From Bradyrhizobium sp. AUGA SZCCT0283 (lineage in GTDB: Bacteria; Pseudomonadota; Alphaproteobacteria; Rhizobiales; Xanthobacteraceae), in assembly GCF_018130385.1 (NCBI RefSeq), contig NZ_JAFCLU010000030.1:1-64000 (forward strand): a DNA stretch of 64,000 nt, written 5' to 3'. Below the pieces are notes generated by a model. That model had not been told where the DNA came from and did not search any database. It worked only from the letters and a program-made list of their open reading frames with translations. This document shows, piece after piece, positions 43,801 to 52,091 of the stretch. Made by a program: the position numbers and the translations under genes. Every line of letters begins with the position of its first letter. Within the stretch, counting starts at the first letter, position 1.

Positions 43801-44038
43801 TCGACGACAGCGATGGAATTTGTCCGAGCTGGCGCTCCAGCGGCGCCGTGATCAGCGACGCGATCACGTCGGGACTCGCGCCCGGCAGTTGCGTCGTCAC
43901 CTGCACGGTCGGAAAATCGACCTGCGGCAGCGCCGATACCGGCAGCGCCCAGTAGCCGAGCGCGCCGCCGATCATCAGCGCGATCCCCAACAGCGAGGTC
44001 GCGATCGGCCGGCGGATGAACGGTTCGGAGACGCTCAT
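40889..44038 (-). CDS. RND efflux pump inner-membrane permease, first of a pair
   Basis: 1049 residues with the same plan as its neighbour: RPIATSLLGIALMIGGALGY at the start, the Asp pair in TGFVVDDAIVMIENIV, and GIVKKNAIMMIDFALEAER. Sequence is clearly related to but distinct from the second pump, as in MdtB/MdtC. It follows the adaptor gene by 48 bases. Confidence 0.95.
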   Translation of the reverse strand: MSVSEPFIRRPIATSLLGIALMIGGALGYWALPVSALPQVDFPTVQVTTQLPGASPDVIASLITAPLERQLGQIPSLSSMQSTSSFGVSQISLQFDLNRDIDGATQDVQAAINAAAGILPRNLPYPPTYAKVNPADAPVLTLALTSETISLRAMSDIADTILGQRLSQISGVGRVAILGGLKPAVRVQADLARLAAYGISMEDLRNAIAGANVSGPKGSLDGAQQAYTIAANDQIAAAEAYKPIIIAYRNGSPVTIGDVAIIIDGLENDRTGGWYQGTPAVIIDIQRQPGANVIEVVRQIRAEIPKVQRAIPAGVNLTIVSDRTVTIRASVRDVQFTLILSVVLVTLVVLLFLRSLRATLIAGVALPLSLITSFGIMYFSGFSLDNLSLMALTIGTGFVVDDAIVMIENIVRHMENGESVMEASLKGASEIGFTVISLTVSLIAVFIPLLFMSGLVGRMFREFALTLTIAVVTSAIVSLTLTPMMCSRLLKHVGEEMTVPGLAAVSRFIDRMVAFYHRTLLWVLQRQRATLVVTFATIVATLVLYVIAPKGFLPLQDTASITAVTQAGPDVSFAEMQSRQAAAAAVIQADPDVVGVVSVIGAGSVNPTTNVGRLVMTLRPRGERHDDISVVVDRLKQRTASIPGMTIYFQPVQDVQISTQSSRSQYQYTLTGTDAAQVSLWSQKLVAEMRRDPLFRDVSSEAQEGGLRAALDINRQRAGQLGVSIQAVNDTLNDAFAQRQISTIYGQANQYRVVLEAMPMYQRDPSILSKLYLPGAASTTAGAPGAQVPLSAVATLTRTTAPLAISHLAQFPAVSLSFNLAPGEALGDAVEAVKKIETSIGMPGSIVGVYAGDAAEFSKSLAGQPWLILAAIVTIYIVLGVLYESYIHPITILSTLPSAGVGAILALMLFGQDLSVIGLIGIILLMGIVKKNAIMMIDFALEAERHQGMSPNEAIVQACLLRFRPIMMTTLAALFGALPLAIESGTGAELRFPLGISIIGGLLLSQVLTLYTTPVIYLALDRLNRKIEKAVPDLGPPGPTVAGATEGMQ

Positions 44039-44086
44039 GGTTGCGTGCTCACTTGCGAATTCATTTCAGGCGTGCGGCGTAGTTGA

Positions 44087-45460
44087 TCACGGCTGCGACT
44101 TCGCAGCGCCGCCCGATGGCCCGGCTGGTGCCGGGCCGGTTTGTCCCTTCTGATCGCCCTCGCCGCGCTCGCGCTTGCCATCCTTGCCCTGACCGCCCTT
44201 GGAATCTCCCTTGGCATCGGGGCTGCGGCTGCGCTTGCGCGGCGCGAGGTCGGCGGTCGGCGCCCGGTCATCGGTGCCGATCAGAACCCTGGCGCCGTCG
44301 GACAAATTGGCAAAGCCTGTCGTCACCACGCGGTCGGAGGTCGAAAGCCCGCTTGCGATCACGGCGTCGCTTTCGTTCTGCTGCGTCACCACGACCGGCT
44401 TGGCGGTCGCGACATTGTCGGGGCCGATCACATAGCTGAACGTGCCGGCCGGGCCGCGCTGCACGGCCGACGTCGGCACCACGATCGCCTTCTCGATCGT
44501 TTCGACCTTCAGCCGCACATTGACGAATTGTCCCGGCCAGAGCTGGAATTTTGCATTGGGGAATTCGGCCTTCAGCTTCAGCGTGCCCGTGGTCGGATCG
44601 ACCTGGTTGTCGATGCCCTTGAGCGTACCGGTATCGACGACCGTCACGCCGTCATTGCCGAACACGTCCACCGCCAGCACGCCCTTGGCCGCAGCGGCGT
44701 TGACCCGCACGATCTGCTGCTGCGGCAGGCTGAACTGCACGGCGATCGGCTGCAATTGGGTGATGATGACGAGGCCGGTTACATCCGCCGCGCGGATGAT
44801 GTTGCCCTGGTCGACCTGGCGCAGGCCGGCGCGCCCCGACAGCGGCGCGATGATCTTGGTATAGCCGAGCGTGGCCTTGGCGTTGTCGATCGCGGCCTGG
44901 TCGGCATTGACCAGCGCTTCCTGCTGCGCCACCACCGCACGCTGCGTATCGGCCTGCTGCTTGGAGCCGGCATTCGACGCCGCAAGCTGCTGATAGCGCG
45001 CCAGATCGAGCTTCTGGTTGGCAAGCAGGGCTTCATCCTGCGCCTTCTTCGCCACCGCCTGGTCGTACTGCGCCTGGTAGATCACGGGATCGATCTCGCC
45101 GAGCACGTCGCCCTGCTTGACGTCCTGGCCCTCGACGAAATTCACCTTGATCAGCTTGCCGTCGACCTGGGCGCGCACCGTCACCGTGTTCAGCGCGCGG
45201 ACCGAGCCCACCGCGTCGAGATAGACCGGGACATCCTGCGTCCGCGGAACAGCCGCCAGCACCGGCACCGGCAGGTCGGGGCGTGCGCCGGGCCCGCCGC
45301 GGCCGGTCTGTTTCTGCTGAAAGGCGTTCCAGCCGAGATAGCCGAGCCCGCCGAGGATCAAGAGCGTAACCGTCAGCGACACCATCCGCCGGCCAATGCC
45401 GCGCGCGACGCGCTTGCCCGCCGTCTTGGCGTCGTCCTTCAATTCCGGCTTAAAGAGCAT
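44087..45460 (-). CDS. RND efflux periplasmic adaptor (membrane-fusion protein)
   Basis: About 457 residues. One N-terminal membrane segment (MVSLTVTLLILGGLGYLGW) is followed by the lipoyl/hairpin and beta-barrel domains of MdtA/AcrA proteins (VRALNTVTVRAQVDGKLIKV, VEGQDVKQGDVLGEIDP). The last 60 residues are Lys/Arg/Gly/Pro-rich and look disordered, longer than in E. coli MdtA. The start at 45460 overlaps the end of the outer-membrane gene by 11 bases, so translation is coupled. Confidence 0.93.
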   Translation of the reverse strand: MLFKPELKDDAKTAGKRVARGIGRRMVSLTVTLLILGGLGYLGWNAFQQKQTGRGGPGARPDLPVPVLAAVPRTQDVPVYLDAVGSVRALNTVTVRAQVDGKLIKVNFVEGQDVKQGDVLGEIDPVIYQAQYDQAVAKKAQDEALLANQKLDLARYQQLAASNAGSKQQADTQRAVVAQQEALVNADQAAIDNAKATLGYTKIIAPLSGRAGLRQVDQGNIIRAADVTGLVIITQLQPIAVQFSLPQQQIVRVNAAAAKGVLAVDVFGNDGVTVVDTGTLKGIDNQVDPTTGTLKLKAEFPNAKFQLWPGQFVNVRLKVETIEKAIVVPTSAVQRGPAGTFSYVIGPDNVATAKPVVVTQQNESDAVIASGLSTSDRVVTTGFANLSDGARVLIGTDDRAPTADLAPRKRSRSPDAKGDSKGGQGKDGKRERGEGDQKGQTGPAPAGPSGGAAKSQP

Positions 45461-46937
45461 CGACCGGCCTTTCCATCCTGGGCTCCCAGCCGCCCCCCAG
45501 CGCCTGATAGAGGCTGACGATCGCAAGCAGCCGGGCCAGTTGGGCCTGCGACAGCGCATCCTCAGCCTGGAACAACGTCAGCTGCGTATTTAGCACAGTT
45601 ACGATATCTGCAGTGCCGGCCCGCAGCTGCTGTTCGGACAATTGAAAGGCCCGCCGCGACGCCGCCACCACCTCACGCTGCAACCGCAGCTTCTCGGTGG
45701 TCTGGCGGATCGACATCAGGGCGTTATCGACATCGGCAAAGGCCTGCACCACGGTCTTGCGGTAGGTCTGCAGCAGTTCGTCCTGCCGCGCCTTGGTGAA
45801 CTCGAAATTGCCGAGGATCCTGCCGCCGTCGAAGATCGGCTGGGTCAGGCTGCCGACCATGCTGAAGAACGCGGCGTGCGGCTGAAACAGCGACGTCAGC
45901 GCCGAGCTCTGATAGCCGCCCTGCCCGGTCAGTTGAATGCTCGGAAAGAACTGCGCGCGGGCGTTGCCGACATTGGCGGTCGCCGAGGCTAGCTGGGCTT
46001 CCTGGCGGCGGATGTCCGGGCGTTGCGTCAAGAGTTCCGACGGCAGGCCGGGCGTGACCCGCGGTGCGGCGATCTGGTTGAGCGAACCGCCGTTGACACG
46101 CACGGCTTCCGGCGGCCGCGACACCAGGGTTGCCAGCGCATTGATGTTCTGGTCGAGCGTCTGGCGCAGCGGCGGCACCAGCGCGCGCTGGTTGGCGAGC
46201 ACGCTCTCCTGCTGCGCGACGTCGAGGTCGTTGCCGGTGCCGGCGGCCAGGCGGTCCTTGATGGCGTTGAGGATGCGCTCGGCGCTGGCGATGTTCCGCT
46301 GCGCGGTGCGAATCCGGTCCTGCGCCGTCAGCACCTGGAAATAGGCATTGGCGACCGTCGTCAGCGTCGTCAGCGCGATGACGTCGCGGTCGAAGCGGTT
46401 GGCGACGGCGGTCTCTTCCGCCGCCTGCGCTGCGTCGCGGTTCTTGCCCCAGAAGTCCAGCTCGTAGCTGGCGCTCAGCGAGGCCGAATAGTTGACCACC
46501 TCACGGCCGCCATTGGTCAGGCCGCTGGCGCTGGAGCCTGAGGTGCGGGAATAGGTCTCCTGGCCGGCGCCGCTGAGACTGGGCAACAATGCCGCGCCCG
46601 CGATCCGCGCCTGCGCGTCGGCCTGCCTGAACCGCGCGGTGGCCGCCGCAATGTCCAGATTGACGGTCTGCGCCTCCTCCATCAGGACCGTGAGCTCCCG
46701 CGAACGGAAGCCGCGCCACCAGTCGAGCGTCGGCGGCGCGTCCGCGGCCTTCGAAAGCCGGGCCGCCTTGTAGCCCTCGGGCACGTCAAGTGCGGGATCG
46801 GGAAGATCCTTGGTCAGGATGCAGCCCGCCGAGCTGGCGACGAGGCCAAGCACGGCGAGCGACCGCGCCAGCCGCTTGCCGCCGGGAATGAGAGCGGGCC
46901 AGCCTTCCATCGCAGCCGTTGCAATTCGCTGGGTCAC
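45450..46937 (-). CDS. NodT-family RND outer-membrane lipoprotein channel
   Basis: 495 residues. The lipoprotein signal ends LAVLGLVASSAGC, with Cys as lipidation site. Two TolC-type repeats follow (LDWWRGFRSRELTVLMEEAQ, and PGLPSELLTQRPDIRRQEAQ of the NodT group). It is first in the operon, before adaptor and the two pumps. NodT-type channels are the usual third part of rhizobial RND pumps. Confidence 0.93.
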   Translation of the reverse strand: MTQRIATAAMEGWPALIPGGKRLARSLAVLGLVASSAGCILTKDLPDPALDVPEGYKAARLSKAADAPPTLDWWRGFRSRELTVLMEEAQTVNLDIAAATARFRQADAQARIAGAALLPSLSGAGQETYSRTSGSSASGLTNGGREVVNYSASLSASYELDFWGKNRDAAQAAEETAVANRFDRDVIALTTLTTVANAYFQVLTAQDRIRTAQRNIASAERILNAIKDRLAAGTGNDLDVAQQESVLANQRALVPPLRQTLDQNINALATLVSRPPEAVRVNGGSLNQIAAPRVTPGLPSELLTQRPDIRRQEAQLASATANVGNARAQFFPSIQLTGQGGYQSSALTSLFQPHAAFFSMVGSLTQPIFDGGRILGNFEFTKARQDELLQTYRKTVVQAFADVDNALMSIRQTTEKLRLQREVVAASRRAFQLSEQQLRAGTADIVTVLNTQLTLFQAEDALSQAQLARLLAIVSLYQALGGGWEPRMERPVDAL

Positions 46938-47351
46938 ACCCGTTCTCCACCGGGCAAATCCCGGCCCGGCGCACGACGAGCGCTTCTCCTGATGGCCTGC
47001 GATACGTTCACGGGGGTGATGCTTCCGTTGGAACCGAACCCGATACTAGCCTTGCGATCAGCACGCGGACAGCCCCGCGCGGCCCTTCACGGATCGTCGG
47101 TTTGGACGCGTAAAACACGCGGCAGAGAGCTCACTCCCCCTTGTTTTATAGGCCTTGGAGCGATGCCGGGACGCGGCGGGACCGCCGAAATCTTACGAAG
47201 ATTTCATGGGTTTTCCTGGGGTTTTCCGGGGGTTTTCCCCCTGTTCTGACGTCCCGCATCGTCTGTCCTACAGCGAATCCGCGCCTGTGGCCGGTTTGAA
47301 ACCCCGGGAACAGCCCCCCCGTATCTCGCAGCGTGCTATGGAGGGCCAAAA
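46938..47351. other. Divergent control region of the RND operon and the flavoprotein operon
   Basis: 414 bases with no gene. It holds an 11-base sequence repeated three times (47208-47240) about 110 bases before the flavoprotein start. Promoters for both directions must be here; none is clear enough to mark. Confidence 0.55.
47208..47240. repeat. Three tandem 11-base units
   Basis: GGGTTTTCCTG, GGGTTTTCCGG and GGGTTTTCCCC in a row. The GGGTTTTCC core is exact in all three. Spacing of one helical turn is suggestive of binding sites on one face of the DNA. Confidence 0.6.
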
Positions 47352-48677
47352 ATGCGGGTCGCGGTGGTCGGGACGGGAATCAGCGGCAATGCCGCGGCCT
47401 GGACCTTGTCGAATCATTATCCGGTCACCGTCTACGACCGCGAGCTCAGGCCCGGCGGCCACAGCCATACCGTCAGCATCGACTATGACGGCGCGCGGCT
47501 TGCGGTCGACATCGGCTTCATCGTCTACAACGAACTGAACTATCCTGACCTGACGGCGCTGTTCGACCATCTCGGCGTCGAAACCGTCGAAAGCTGCATG
47601 AGTTTTGCGGTGACGGCGGACACCGGCCGCTTCGAGTGGAAAGGCGGCGGCAACAACTGGTTCGAGACCGCACGCGGATTGTTCGCGCAAGCCAGCAACC
47701 TGTTGTCGCCCTCCTATCTCTGGATGCTGCGCGACATCGTCACCTTCAACCAGCAGAGCATCGAGGATTATGCGGCCGGAAAACTCGCCGGGCTGACGCT
47801 CGGCGAGTATTTCCGTACGCGCCACTTTGCGCCGCGGCTGTTGACCGATTATCTGGCGCCGATGGGCGCTGCGATATGGTCGGCGCCATCGAGCGAGATG
47901 CTGGACTTCCCGGCCGAAAATTTCGTCGCCTTCTTCGCCAACCATCGCCTGCTGCAATATGACCGCCCGGTCTGGCGCACCGTGAAGGGCGGCAGCCAGC
48001 GTTATGTCGAAAAGCTCACCGCTTCATTCCGCGACCGGATCAAGCTTGGCTGCGCCGTCACCGCAATCGAGCGTACCCCGCATGGCGTCGTCGTCCATGA
48101 CAGCCACGGCAAGACCGACACCTACGATCATGTCGTGATTGCGTCCCACAGCGATCAGGCGCTGGCGATGCTGTCAGATGCCGACGACCGCGAGCGCGCC
48201 ATACTGGGCGCGATCGGCTATTCCCCCAACACGATCTATCTGCACCGCGATCCCGCACTGATGCCGAAGCGCCGGCGCGCCTGGGCCTCATGGAATTTCC
48301 TGCGCTGGCCGCGGCAGGGGGGCCTCGATCACGGCGTCGATAACGACGTCTCCGTGACCTACTGGATGAACGAGCTGCAGGGGATCGACGACGACAAGCC
48401 GTTGTTCGTCAGCCTCAACCCGCCGGTCGCGCCCGATCCCACGCTGACCTTCGGCAAATACCTGTGCGAGCATCCGCAATATAACGCCACAGCCTTTGCC
48501 GCCCAGAAGCGCCTGCCGGAAATTCAGGGCCGGCGGCGCACCTGGTTCTGCGGCGCATGGACCGGATACGGCTTCCACGAGGACGGATTGCGATCCGGCC
48601 TTGCGGTCGCCGAAGCGCTCGGCGCGGTGGCGCCATGGCGCCAAGCGCCGCCCGAACTGGCCGAAGCTGCGGAGTAG
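47352..48677 (+). CDS. FAD-dependent amine-oxidase-type flavoprotein
   Basis: 441 residues. The N-terminal dinucleotide fold is VAVVGTGISGNAAAWTLS then DRELRPGGHSHTV; later parts include AVDIGFIVYNELNYPDLT and the C-terminal FAD contact TWFCGAWTGYGFHEDGLRSG. This family regularly precedes a DUF1365 gene and a cyclopropane-fatty-acid synthase in proteobacteria. In Rhodobacter a related cluster is linked to methylated and furan fatty acids and to the singlet-oxygen response. It probably oxidises or desaturates a membrane lipid chain. The stop is 3 bases before the next start. Confidence 0.9.
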   Translation: MRVAVVGTGISGNAAAWTLSNHYPVTVYDRELRPGGHSHTVSIDYDGARLAVDIGFIVYNELNYPDLTALFDHLGVETVESCMSFAVTADTGRFEWKGGGNNWFETARGLFAQASNLLSPSYLWMLRDIVTFNQQSIEDYAAGKLAGLTLGEYFRTRHFAPRLLTDYLAPMGAAIWSAPSSEMLDFPAENFVAFFANHRLLQYDRPVWRTVKGGSQRYVEKLTASFRDRIKLGCAVTAIERTPHGVVVHDSHGKTDTYDHVVIASHSDQALAMLSDADDRERAILGAIGYSPNTIYLHRDPALMPKRRRAWASWNFLRWPRQGGLDHGVDNDVSVTYWMNELQGIDDDKPLFVSLNPPVAPDPTLTFGKYLCEHPQYNATAFAAQKRLPEIQGRRRTWFCGAWTGYGFHEDGLRSGLAVAEALGAVAPWRQAPPELAEAAE

Positions 48678-48679
48678 CC

Positions 48680-49543
48680 ATGCGCGCAACACCAATCAGA
48701 TCGGGGAAAACCGACGCTCCTGCCGAGGCCGCCGCGCTTTACGTCGGTGACGTCATGCATGCCCGGCTGAAGCCGATGGGCCATCGCTTCAGCTATCGCG
48801 TGATGAGCCTCTTGATCGATCTCGACCGGCTGGCGGACGCGGACCGGCAATCGCCGCTGTTTCGCGTCAACCGCGCGGCGCTCTACAGTTTCCACGAGGC
48901 CGACCATGGCAAGCGGGACGGATCATCCTTGCGCGCCTGGGCGCAACATTGCGCGGCCGAGCGCGGCATCGACCTCACGGGCGGACGGGTGCTGCTGCTC
49001 TGCTATCCCCGCCTGCTCGGCTACACTTTCAATCCGCTCTCCGTCTATTTCTGCTACCGCGCCGATGGCGAGCTGGCACTGTTACTTTACGAAGTGCGCA
49101 ACACTTTTGGCGAGATCCATGCTTACGTCCTGCCGGTGCTATCCGGCGAAATCAGCGATGCCGGCGTGCGGCAGCGGCAGGACAAGCTATTCTACGTCTC
49201 GCCCTTCATCGAGATGGCGATGCGCTACCATTTTCGCGTGCTGCCGCCGGGCGAGCGCGTGCAACTGCGAATTCTGGAAACCGACCGCGAAGGCCCCCTG
49301 CTCGCTGCAACCTTCAATGGCAGCCATCGCGTCCTCAACACCAAGGAGTTGTTGCGTGCGTTCTTCGCCCTGCCGCTGGTCACCATGAAGATCATGGCGG
49401 CGATCCACTGGGAGGCACTGCGGCTCTGGCGGAAGGGCGCGCGGCTGGTGCCACGGAAGGACGCAGCCCTCAATACCGGCTTGGCGACCGGGAAAAGCAA
49501 CGATTATACTTCGCCGGCGTTGTCCACCCGTGCCAGGAATTGA
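48680..49543 (+). CDS. DUF1365 family protein
   Basis: 287 residues. The family marks are ALYVGDVMHARLKPMGHRFS near the start, LLCYPRLLGYTFNPLSVYFC in the middle and KLFYVSPFIEM later. The biochemical role is unknown, but the gene almost always lies between a flavoprotein and a CFA-type methyltransferase, as here, so a part in lipid-chain modification is inferred. The start is ATG 48680, directly after the flavoprotein stop. Confidence 0.92.
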   Translation: MRATPIRSGKTDAPAEAAALYVGDVMHARLKPMGHRFSYRVMSLLIDLDRLADADRQSPLFRVNRAALYSFHEADHGKRDGSSLRAWAQHCAAERGIDLTGGRVLLLCYPRLLGYTFNPLSVYFCYRADGELALLLYEVRNTFGEIHAYVLPVLSGEISDAGVRQRQDKLFYVSPFIEMAMRYHFRVLPPGERVQLRILETDREGPLLAATFNGSHRVLNTKELLRAFFALPLVTMKIMAAIHWEALRLWRKGARLVPRKDAALNTGLATGKSNDYTSPALSTRARN

Positions 49544-49598
49544 AGCAGGGTCGATCGACCATGCGAGGCCGGGTAAACCGCCATTCGATGGATCGCCC

Positions 49599-50828
49599 AT
49601 GCCCGAGTTGATTTCGGTCACATCGGAAACCGTAGACGCGACGTTTCCGGAATTGCCCCGCCTGGTCCGGCTGGCGCTGGGCTTTGGTTCAAGGCTGCAA
49701 CATGGCACGCTCGACGTGACGCTGGCCGACGGCCGCGTTGTGCGGCTGGGCGGTAATGCGCCAGGTCCTGCCGCCGCCATGAAGATTTACGATTACGGCT
49801 TCGCCTCGCGTCTGCTGCGCGGCGGCGACATCGGTATCGCTGAAGCCTATCTGCGCGGCGAGTGGGATACGCCCGACCTCACGCAATTCCTCTATCTGTT
49901 CTGCGTCAACCAGGACTGGATGCAGACCATGCTGGTCGCCAACCCGCTGACACGCACCTTTCAGGCCGTCAGACATTGGCTAAACCGCAATACGCGGCGG
50001 CAGGCCCGCCGCAACATCTATGCGCATTACGACATCGGCAACGCGTTCTATTCGGCGTGGCTCGATCCGAGCATGACCTATTCATCTGCGCTGTTCGAGG
50101 ACGACACCTCCGACCTGACCGCAGCCCAGCACAACAAGTACCGCCGGCTTGCCGAGGCCATCGATCTGCGGCCGGGCCAGAAGCTTTTGGAGATCGGCTG
50201 CGGATGGGGCGGCTTTGCCGAATACGCCGCCAAGACGTTCGGCGCCAAAGTCGTCGGACTCACCATCAGCAAGGAGCAGCGCGATTTCGCCCAGGCGCGC
50301 ATTCACAATGCCGGTCTCAGCGACAAGGTCGAGATCAGGCTGCAGGACTATCGCGACGAGCGCGACCGCTATGACCGGATCGCCTCGATCGAGATGATCG
50401 AGGCGGTCGGTGAGCAATTCTGGCCGAAATATTTTTCACAGTTGCGCGACCGCCTGCTGCCCGGTGGCCTCGCCGGCATCCAGGCCATCACCATCCAGGA
50501 CAGCCTGTTCCAGACCTATCGCCGCGAAGTCGATTTCATCCAGCGCTACGTCTTTCCGGGCGGCATGCTGCCCTCGCCGCAGATCCTGAAAACGCTCGGC
50601 GAACGCTTCGGCGTTCCCGTCATCCGCGAACGCATTTTCGGGCAAGATTATGCCAGGACGCTTGCGATCTGGCGAAGCAATTTCCGCGCGGCCTGGCCCA
50701 ACCTGACGCCATCAGGCTTTGACGACCGCTTCCGGCGGCTGTGGGAATATTACCTCGCCTATTGCGAGGCGGGGTTCCTGTCCGGAAATATCGACGTGCG
50801 TCAGGTGGTGTTTGCGAAATCGGGCTGA
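49599..50828 (+). CDS. Cyclopropane-fatty-acid synthase-type SAM methyltransferase
   Basis: About 409 residues (an upstream GTG at 49530 overlapping the previous gene is possible). The N-terminal lipid-binding part leads to YDIGNAFYSAWLDPSMTYSS, the SAM-binding motif LLEIGCGWGGFAEYAA and a C-terminal AYCEAGFLSGNIDVRQVVF. The enzyme transfers a methyl group to unsaturated phospholipid chains, giving cyclopropane or methyl-branched products. Its partners here, a flavoprotein and DUF1365, suggest a product modified further than plain cyclopropane. Confidence 0.93.
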   Translation: MPELISVTSETVDATFPELPRLVRLALGFGSRLQHGTLDVTLADGRVVRLGGNAPGPAAAMKIYDYGFASRLLRGGDIGIAEAYLRGEWDTPDLTQFLYLFCVNQDWMQTMLVANPLTRTFQAVRHWLNRNTRRQARRNIYAHYDIGNAFYSAWLDPSMTYSSALFEDDTSDLTAAQHNKYRRLAEAIDLRPGQKLLEIGCGWGGFAEYAAKTFGAKVVGLTISKEQRDFAQARIHNAGLSDKVEIRLQDYRDERDRYDRIASIEMIEAVGEQFWPKYFSQLRDRLLPGGLAGIQAITIQDSLFQTYRREVDFIQRYVFPGGMLPSPQILKTLGERFGVPVIRERIFGQDYARTLAIWRSNFRAAWPNLTPSGFDDRFRRLWEYYLAYCEAGFLSGNIDVRQVVFAKSG

Positions 50829-50917
50829 CAGCCCTGTTTCAGCGCTGGCTTGTATGGCTAGCGGCGGTCCTTTAGGGTCGCCCAACGAATAGGCAAACAA
50901 ACCGGCAATTTCAGAAC

Positions 50918-51958
50918 ATGGCCTTCAACAAAGACGTCATCGAAGCGATCGGCAACACGCCGCTGATCAAGCTCAAGCGCGCATCTGAGCTGACCGGCTG
51001 CACGATTCTCGGCAAGGCCGAATTCATGAATCCCGGCCAGTCGGTCAAGGACCGCGCGGGCAAATGGATGATCCTGGAGGCCGAGAAGCGCGGCGAACTC
51101 AAGCCGGGTGGGCTGGTGGTGGAATCGACCGCCGGCAATACCGGCATCGGTCTCGCCGTCGTCGCCAGCGCGCGCGGTTACCGGACCTTGATCCTGATCC
51201 CGGAAACGCAGAGCAAGGAAAAGAAGGACATGCTGCGGCTGTGCGGCGCCGAGCTCGTCGAGGTGCCGGCGCTGCCCTATTCCAATCCGAACAACTATCA
51301 GCATGTCGGACGGCGGCTGGCCGCCCAGCTTCGCAAGACCGAGCCGAACGGCGTGTTGTTCGCCGACCAGTGGAACAATCTCGACAACGCCAAGGCGCAT
51401 TACGAGTCCACTGGACCGGAGATCTGGGAGCAGACCGGCGGCAAGATCGACGGTTTTATCTGCTCGGTCGGCACCGGCGGCACGCTGGCCGGCATCAGCC
51501 GCTATCTGAAAGAGAAGCACCCAGGCATCGTCAACGCCTGCGCCGATCCGCATGGCTTTGCGATGTACGAGCTGTTCAAGCACGGCACCGCCAAATCGAC
51601 GCCGGGCGACTCCATCACTGAGGGCATCGGATTGGGTCGCGTCACGCCGATCATCGAGACCGCCAAGGTCGATGACGCCTTTCTCATTTCGGACGAGGAG
51701 GCCGTGAAAGTGATCTACGACCTGCTCGAGCACGAAGGCCTGTGCCTCGGCGGCTCGACCGGCGTCAACGTCGCCGGCGCAATCCAGCTCGCGAAGCAGC
51801 TCGGACCAGGCAAGACCATCGTCACGATCCTCGCCGACTCCGGCAACCGCTATCAGTCAAAACTGTTCAATCCGGAGTTCATGCGCTCGAAGAACCTGCC
51901 GGTGCCGGCATGGCTGGAAAAGCGCACCCAGATCGACGTGCCGTTCGAAAAGGTGTGA
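50918..51958 (+). CDS. cysK: Cysteine synthase A
   Basis: 346 residues, a PLP enzyme making cysteine from O-acetylserine and sulfide. The PLP lysine is in MNPGQSVKDRAG, the Asn/Gly loops are STAGNTGIGLAV-like, and SVGTGGTLAGISRYL binds the phosphate. The C-terminus is about 25 residues longer than E. coli CysK, as in several alphaproteobacterial forms. It could also be a cystathionine beta-synthase-like member, but the motifs favour cysteine synthase. It is alone on the plus strand. Confidence 0.92.
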   Translation: MAFNKDVIEAIGNTPLIKLKRASELTGCTILGKAEFMNPGQSVKDRAGKWMILEAEKRGELKPGGLVVESTAGNTGIGLAVVASARGYRTLILIPETQSKEKKDMLRLCGAELVEVPALPYSNPNNYQHVGRRLAAQLRKTEPNGVLFADQWNNLDNAKAHYESTGPEIWEQTGGKIDGFICSVGTGGTLAGISRYLKEKHPGIVNACADPHGFAMYELFKHGTAKSTPGDSITEGIGLGRVTPIIETAKVDDAFLISDEEAVKVIYDLLEHEGLCLGGSTGVNVAGAIQLAKQLGPGKTIVTILADSGNRYQSKLFNPEFMRSKNLPVPAWLEKRTQIDVPFEKV

Positions 51959-51981
51959 GGACGGCCGGTCGCACTTTCTAA

Positions 51982-52078
51982 CCCTCATGGTGAGGAGCGC
52001 GTCTTCGCGCGTCTCGAACCATGAAGCCCGTGGCCCATCCTTCGAGACGCGGCCAAGAGGCCGCTCCTCAGGATGAGG
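51982..52078. repeat. CCTCATGGTGAGGAGC-type palindromic repeat
   Basis: 97 bases from CCCTCATGGTGAGGAGCGCG to CGCTCCTCAGGATGAGG. The outer arms CCTCATnnTGAGGAGCG and CGCTCCTCAnnATGAGG pair, with inner CGCGTCTCGAA / TTCGAGACGCG. It fills the gap between convergent cysK and aapP and may act as their terminator. From memory this family too is dispersed in Bradyrhizobium. Confidence 0.85.
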
Positions 52079-52091
52079 TCGGTGGTTTCAG

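Noticed and set aside
37784..44038. Duplication artefact of one RND permease
   Set aside because: The two proteins differ throughout in sequence and length; paired permeases are known in MdtBC-type pumps.
47208..47240. Possible miniature CRISPR or VNTR
   Set aside because: Only three 11-base units and no spacers; kept as a possible regulatory repeat.
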